Positions 42,222-45,854 of a stretch of DNA of 45,854 nt are shown piece after piece. Within the stretch, counting starts at the first letter, position 1; every line of letters starts with the position of its first letter. Source of the DNA: Bradyrhizobium sp. STM 3843 (GTDB lineage Bacteria; Pseudomonadota; Alphaproteobacteria; Rhizobiales; Xanthobacteraceae). The stretch spans positions 35,799-81,652 of the forward strand of contig NZ_CAFK01000009.1 in the NCBI RefSeq assembly GCF_000239815.1, given 5' to 3'. The translations under genes were made by a program, and so were the position numbers. The notes below the pieces were generated by a model. It was not told the origin of the DNA. It searched no databases and worked only from the letters and a program-made list of their open reading frames with translations.

Positions 42222-43676
42222 TCAGGCGAGGATCGTGATGATGCGCTCCTCGCTCATTTCGCGGATCGCGTAATGCGGTCCCTCACGACCGAAACCGCTG
42301 TCCTTGGATCCACCGTAAGGCATCAGGTCCACGCGCGAGCTCGGGGTCTCGTTAATGTGGACCCCGCCGACCTGCAACTGCCGCGCGGCCTGTAGCGCCT
42401 TGTCCAAGCGTTTTGTGAAGATGCCAGTGGCAAGCCCGTAAGGGGTGTCGTTGACCCGGGCGACCGCCTCCTCGAACGTGTCAAAGGGAGCGATACACAT
42501 CACCGGTCCGAACACCTCCTGACAGCCGAGCGGCGTCGCCCTGTCGACGTCGGCGAGCAGTGTCGGTGGAACCACCGCATCGCGCCGCTCGCCGCCGACC
42601 AGGCGTCGCGCGCCCTTCTGCTCGGCCTGCGCAATCCAGGATTCGATGCGGCGCGCCGCCGCTTCGCTGACCACGGGCCCGACGACAGTGCGATCATCAG
42701 CGGGATCGCCATAGGGCAGTTCGGCAACGAGCTTGGTCAAGCGCCGCTCGACTTCGTCGATCAGCGCACGCTGCACCAGGAGCACCTGAATCGAGGTGCA
42801 GACCTGCCCCGCCTTGCGGAAGCCGGCATTGACGACTTTCGGCAGCGCGGCGTCGAGATCAGCATCATCGCAGATCACGCAATGCGCGATCGAGCCGAGC
42901 TCCATCTGCGTCCGCCGCAGACCGGCCTTGCTTTGGATGATGCGCCCGACCTCGGTACTGCCGGTGAACGCATAGAACTGCACCGCGGGCTCGCTGAGCA
43001 GCCAGTCGGCGACCTCGGCGTCGCCGTGCAGTACCGACATCAGCCCGGGCGGTACGCCGGCGGCGACCAGGCACTCGGCCATGATGCACGACGTCATCGG
43101 CGTGTGCAGCGAGGGCTTGAGCACCACGGCATTGCCGGCCGCGAGTGCCGGCGCGACCTTATGCGCGACCGTATTCAGCGGCGCATTGAAGGGCGTGATC
43201 GCGGCAACCACACCGAGCGGCACCCGGATGGTGAAACCGATGCGGCCCTTCTGGCCGGCCGCTCCCTCCATCGGCACCACTTCGCCGGCGAGCCGCCGCG
43301 CCTCCTCGGCCGACAGACGGAATGTCGCTGCGCAGCGCTGGATCTCGCCCATCGCGTCGCGCCGCGGGAAGCCCGCCTCCTGGCGGAGAACCTCGACGAG
43401 GTCGGCCGCGCGCTTTTCAAGCTCGACCGCTGCGCGGTCGAGGATCACGCCGCGGTCATATGGGCTGAGTGTGTTGGCCTGGAACGCCCGTTCCGCGGCC
43501 GTGACGCAGGCCCGAACCTGGTCCCGTCCCGGCAGATGCGCGTGCATGGCGGGCGCGAGCCGATATTTGTCCAGCACGGCGACCGTGCGCTCGCCATCCG
43601 ACCATTCCCCCGCGATCAGCAGGCGGCAGGACGGCAGCTTGGCCGATGTCTGTCGATGGGCCGCGGCATCTGCCAT
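42222..43676 (-). CDS. NAD(P)-dependent aldehyde dehydrogenase
   Basis: 484 residues. Catalytic Cys293 in KAGQVCTSIQ and general base Glu259 in MELGSIAH are 34 residues apart, as in the ALDH superfamily. The nucleotide-binding segment is FTGSTEVGR. ITPFNAPLN is typical of the family. GGGAGGAC lies ten bases before the ATG. First gene of the leftward operon, directly under the divergent LysR promoter region; it likely oxidises the aldehyde made by the next enzyme. Confidence 0.93.
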   Translation of the reverse strand: MADAAAHRQTSAKLPSCRLLIAGEWSDGERTVAVLDKYRLAPAMHAHLPGRDQVRACVTAAERAFQANTLSPYDRGVILDRAAVELEKRAADLVEVLRQEAGFPRRDAMGEIQRCAATFRLSAEEARRLAGEVVPMEGAAGQKGRIGFTIRVPLGVVAAITPFNAPLNTVAHKVAPALAAGNAVVLKPSLHTPMTSCIMAECLVAAGVPPGLMSVLHGDAEVADWLLSEPAVQFYAFTGSTEVGRIIQSKAGLRRTQMELGSIAHCVICDDADLDAALPKVVNAGFRKAGQVCTSIQVLLVQRALIDEVERRLTKLVAELPYGDPADDRTVVGPVVSEAAARRIESWIAQAEQKGARRLVGGERRDAVVPPTLLADVDRATPLGCQEVFGPVMCIAPFDTFEEAVARVNDTPYGLATGIFTKRLDKALQAARQLQVGGVHINETPSSRVDLMPYGGSKDSGFGREGPHYAIREMSEERIITILA

Positions 43677-43742
43677 TTTCGCAAGTCCTCCCTGAGACTT
43701 CTGGGGTTCTTGTCCTTCCCTCTAGAGTGAATTTGACATTAG

Positions 43743-43758
43743 CAAAAATACTGTTTTG
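43743..43758. promoter_or_regulatory. Candidate LysR operator in the divergent promoter
   Basis: CAAAA-N6-TTTTG, a 5-bp inverted repeat in the AT-rich 145-bp gap between the aldehyde dehydrogenase gene and lysR. TTGACA at 43733-43738 may be the -35 of lysR (17 bases before TTGGAT), so the palindrome would lie within that promoter, as expected for autorepression. Weak on sequence alone. Confidence 0.35.
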
Positions 43759-43821
43759 GATTGGTCGCTATAAGCCTGACATATGGCCGTTCTGACACTC
43801 ATCTTCGCCCCGGTGCGCCCC

Positions 43822-44793
43822 ATGGACCTGCGTCAATTGCGCTATTTCGCCCAGATCGTCGAAAGCGGCAGCCTGTCGAAGGCCTCGCGCTGCCTTTTCG
43901 TGGCACAACCGGCCTTGAGTCAGCAGATCGCGAAATTGGAGGAGGAAGTCGGCAAACCGCTGCTGCAGCGCTCATCGCGCGGGGTCATCCCCACGGAGAA
44001 CGGCCTTGCGCTCTATCATCACGCGCGCTTCATGCTGCGGCAGCTCGAGCATGCGCTCTCGATCGCCCGCCAGGATTCCGCCGAGGTCAGCGGCATGGTG
44101 TCGGTCGGACTGCCGGCGACGACGGTGCTCGCGATCGGACTGCCGCTCACGAAGTGCATCCGCGCCAAATATCCCGGCATCCTGCTCAATGTCGTTGAGG
44201 GCATGAGCGGACACATCGCCCATATGATGCGGCTTGGTCAACTCGACCTGGCGATCCTGTTCAACAACGACGTCTCGTCCAAGCTCGATGCGACGCCCCT
44301 GCTCGACGAAGAGCTGTTCGTGCTGCTGCGCGCCGACAGCCCGCTCGTCTCCCGCTCCCGCCGCAGCATCAGTGTCGCGGAGGTGGCCAAGCTGCCATTG
44401 ATCCTTCCGACCGGAACGCATGGCCTGCGACGACGCGTTGCGGCGGAATTCGAGCGGCGCAATCTGACGCCGAATGTGGTTGCCGAAATCGATTCGCTCT
44501 CGCTGGTGATGAGCTGCGTCAGCGAGGGCATTGGCGTGACCATCAAGCCGATGTCGGCCCTGCACGTTGGCGGCAAGGAACACCATGAATGGCGGGCGTT
44601 GTCGATCTCGGACGCGCGCATCACCCGGCGCAACTACATCTACTCGATCAAGCCGGACCTGTTGGCGCCGGCCGCATCTGCGGTGGCGAAGGAGCTGTAC
44701 GACACAGCGCGGACCCTGGTGATCTCAGGGCAATGGCGCGGGGTCACTCTGATCGATGAGCCCGTCGCCGTTGCTGAGCATTCGGTTGCGTGA
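43822..44793 (+). CDS. LysR family transcriptional regulator
   Basis: 323 residues from the ATG at 43822 (MDLRQLRYF), the usual family start; an ATG 13 codons upstream is less likely. The N-terminal winged helix-turn-helix (about 1-60) contains GSLSKASRCLFVAQPALSQQ. A periplasmic-binding-type effector domain follows (about 90-300). Divergent from the twelve-gene operon by 145 bp, the classic arrangement for a regulator activated by the pathway substrate or an intermediate. Confidence 0.93.
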   Translation: MDLRQLRYFAQIVESGSLSKASRCLFVAQPALSQQIAKLEEEVGKPLLQRSSRGVIPTENGLALYHHARFMLRQLEHALSIARQDSAEVSGMVSVGLPATTVLAIGLPLTKCIRAKYPGILLNVVEGMSGHIAHMMRLGQLDLAILFNNDVSSKLDATPLLDEELFVLLRADSPLVSRSRRSISVAEVAKLPLILPTGTHGLRRRVAAEFERRNLTPNVVAEIDSLSLVMSCVSEGIGVTIKPMSALHVGGKEHHEWRALSISDARITRRNYIYSIKPDLLAPAASAVAKELYDTARTLVISGQWRGVTLIDEPVAVAEHSVA

Positions 44794-44980
44794 GGCCATT
44801 CAAACCGACCAATTGCCGTCGGATCAGCCGAGCCGATCCGTAGTTCGACGGCGCAGCCCCGCCATGGCGGGTTGCGCGCGCCAGCCTGGGGGGCGGGACC
44901 TGGAACGATGCTGTCGCCTCGTTCGTTTTAGACCCTAGGCGTCATGCCGATAACCGCCGCGGCTGTTACGGAGGCGAGCG

Positions 44981-45196
44981 ATGACCAAGTTTGCAAAGGG
45001 CGACCACGTCTCCTGGAACTCGGAAGCGGGCCACGTGACCGGGCGCATCATCGCGGTTCATATGCGCGACTTCGACTACAAGGGGCACCGCCGGCACGCC
45101 ACGAAAGACTCCCCGCAATACGAGATCAAGAGCGACAAGAGCGACCACATCGCGGCGCATAAGGAGAGCGCGTTGACGAAGGTGGGCGGCAAATGA
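44981..45196 (+). CDS. DUF2945 (HVA1/Tudor-like) small protein
   Basis: 71 residues. KGDHVSWNSEAGHVTGRII, followed by YEIKSDKSDHIAAHKESAL, matches the DUF2945 (hypervirulence-associated protein, Tudor-like) family: a small basic SH3-type barrel. Function unknown. GGAG lies upstream of the ATG. The DUF488 gene starts 17 bp after its stop. Confidence 0.85.
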   Translation: MTKFAKGDHVSWNSEAGHVTGRIIAVHMRDFDYKGHRRHATKDSPQYEIKSDKSDHIAAHKESALTKVGGK

Positions 45197-45213
45197 CGTA
45201 GCGGTTCGGATCG

Positions 45214-45789
45214 ATGATCCAGCGCTCGCCGTCCGAAAAGGCGATTGCCACCGCGTTCGACGCCTGTCCTGTCTTTACCATCGGCCATTCCAGGCGCACG
45301 ATTGCAGAGTTCGTCACCTTGCTACGGGCCGGCCAGGTTCAGCTCGTGGTCGATATCCGACGCTTCCCGCGCTCCCGAACCAACCCGCAATACAATGCGG
45401 ACGTGCTGCCGGAGGAGCTTGCGGGCTACCAGATCGACTACATGCGGATTGCCGAGCTCGGGGGCCTGCGCAAGAGCAGCGACGTTGGGCCGGAGACGAA
45501 CGGCTTCTGGACCAACCAGAGCTTCCATCATTATGCAGACTACGCCCTTGCGGACGACTTCCAACGCGGCCTGGCTTGCCTTCTAAACCTGTCGGCCGCG
45601 CAGCGCACGGCGATCATGTGTGCGGAAGCCGTCTGGTGGCGGTGTCATCGCCGCATCGTAGCCGATTATCTGATCAATGCCGGCCGGACCGTGTATCATC
45701 TGATGGACACGAACGAAGTTCACGTGGCGACACTGACGGAGGGAGCCGTGCGAGCCGGAGACAGACTGATTTATCCTGCTTCGGGCTGA
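45214..45789 (+). CDS. DUF488 family protein
   Basis: 191 residues. Family landmarks are TIGHSRRTIAEFVTLL near residue 22, VVDIRRFPRSRTNPQYN, and CAEAVWWRCHRRIVADYL with the conserved Cys and the C-H-R motif. DUF488 proteins are widespread and uncharacterised; a nucleic-acid-related or repair role has been suggested but is unproven. It likely shares a transcript with the DUF2945 gene. The last 65 bases of the window show nothing. Confidence 0.88.
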   Translation: MIQRSPSEKAIATAFDACPVFTIGHSRRTIAEFVTLLRAGQVQLVVDIRRFPRSRTNPQYNADVLPEELAGYQIDYMRIAELGGLRKSSDVGPETNGFWTNQSFHHYADYALADDFQRGLACLLNLSAAQRTAIMCAEAVWWRCHRRIVADYLINAGRTVYHLMDTNEVHVATLTEGAVRAGDRLIYPASG

Positions 45790-45854
45790 TTAGGCTGCGC
45801 GAACGCACCATCGCATCAATTGTCCGACAGAATGGAGTGAAGCGAACCCAGCTC

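Noticed and set aside
44858..44871. CCCGCCATGGCGGG palindrome after lysR as a terminator
   Set aside because: No T-run follows and there is no room for a loop.

Overview
The window looks like chromosomal DNA of a Bradyrhizobium-type alphaproteobacterium. It is GC-rich, it has many ABC importers and flavin oxidoreductases, it encodes a BA14K-type surface protein and a B12-dependent ribonucleotide reductase, and it carries several families of intergenic palindromes that I associate with that genus. The assignment is from recall, not from a search. I saw no rRNA, tRNA, CRISPR array, integrase or transposase.

Left part (1-7.4 kb): the end of a BA14K-like protein with a strong terminator, a CHASE3/PAS hybrid histidine kinase, then nrdJ. 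Upstream of nrdJ is a long leader with two candidate NrdR boxes 31 bp apart. The last ~125 codons of nrdJ differ sharply in codon use from the rest of the gene. The same AT-richer composition continues into an ImmA/IrrE-type metallopeptidase (7.4-8.1 kb) and an AIPR-family abortive-infection protein (8.3-10.0 kb). The peptidase ends in a cysteine ribbon resembling the tail of NrdJ. I read 7.02-9.98 kb as an acquired, probably anti-phage, segment that arrived with its own nrdJ 3' end. This is the most interesting part of the window.

Middle left (10-14.4 kb): a repeat-rich, gene-poor stretch. It holds five palindromic elements of three families, a GFA-type gene, a small secreted Cys/Gly-rich protein, a SMI1/KNR4-like remnant cut by one repeat, an S41 (CtpA-like) protease, and a larger hairpin-forming dispersed repeat.

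Middle (14.4-28.2 kb): an amine or amino-acid uptake and catabolism locus. A leftward unit (HAD hydrolase, glycine/D-amino-acid-oxidase-type flavoenzyme, double GNAT) faces a rightward unit (double GNAT, class III aminotransferase, HAD hydrolase, peptide-type ABC importer with fused ATPases). An Lrp/AsnC regulator and a second DAO-type flavoenzyme follow. A palindrome, GCATAARATGC, occurs in two of the promoter regions.

Right (28.2-44.8 kb): one tightly packed leftward operon of twelve genes, with a divergent LysR regulator at its head. The order is aldehyde dehydrogenase, ThDP-dependent enzyme, branched-chain-type ABC importer (binding protein, LivH, and a single LivM-LivG-LivF fusion), epimerase, cupin, epimerase, SDR, FumR/KSTD-type flavoprotein, and a TcuA/TcuB-like tricarballylate dehydrogenase pair. 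It probably imports and oxidises an unidentified carboxylic acid. The window closes with a DUF2945 and a DUF488 gene.
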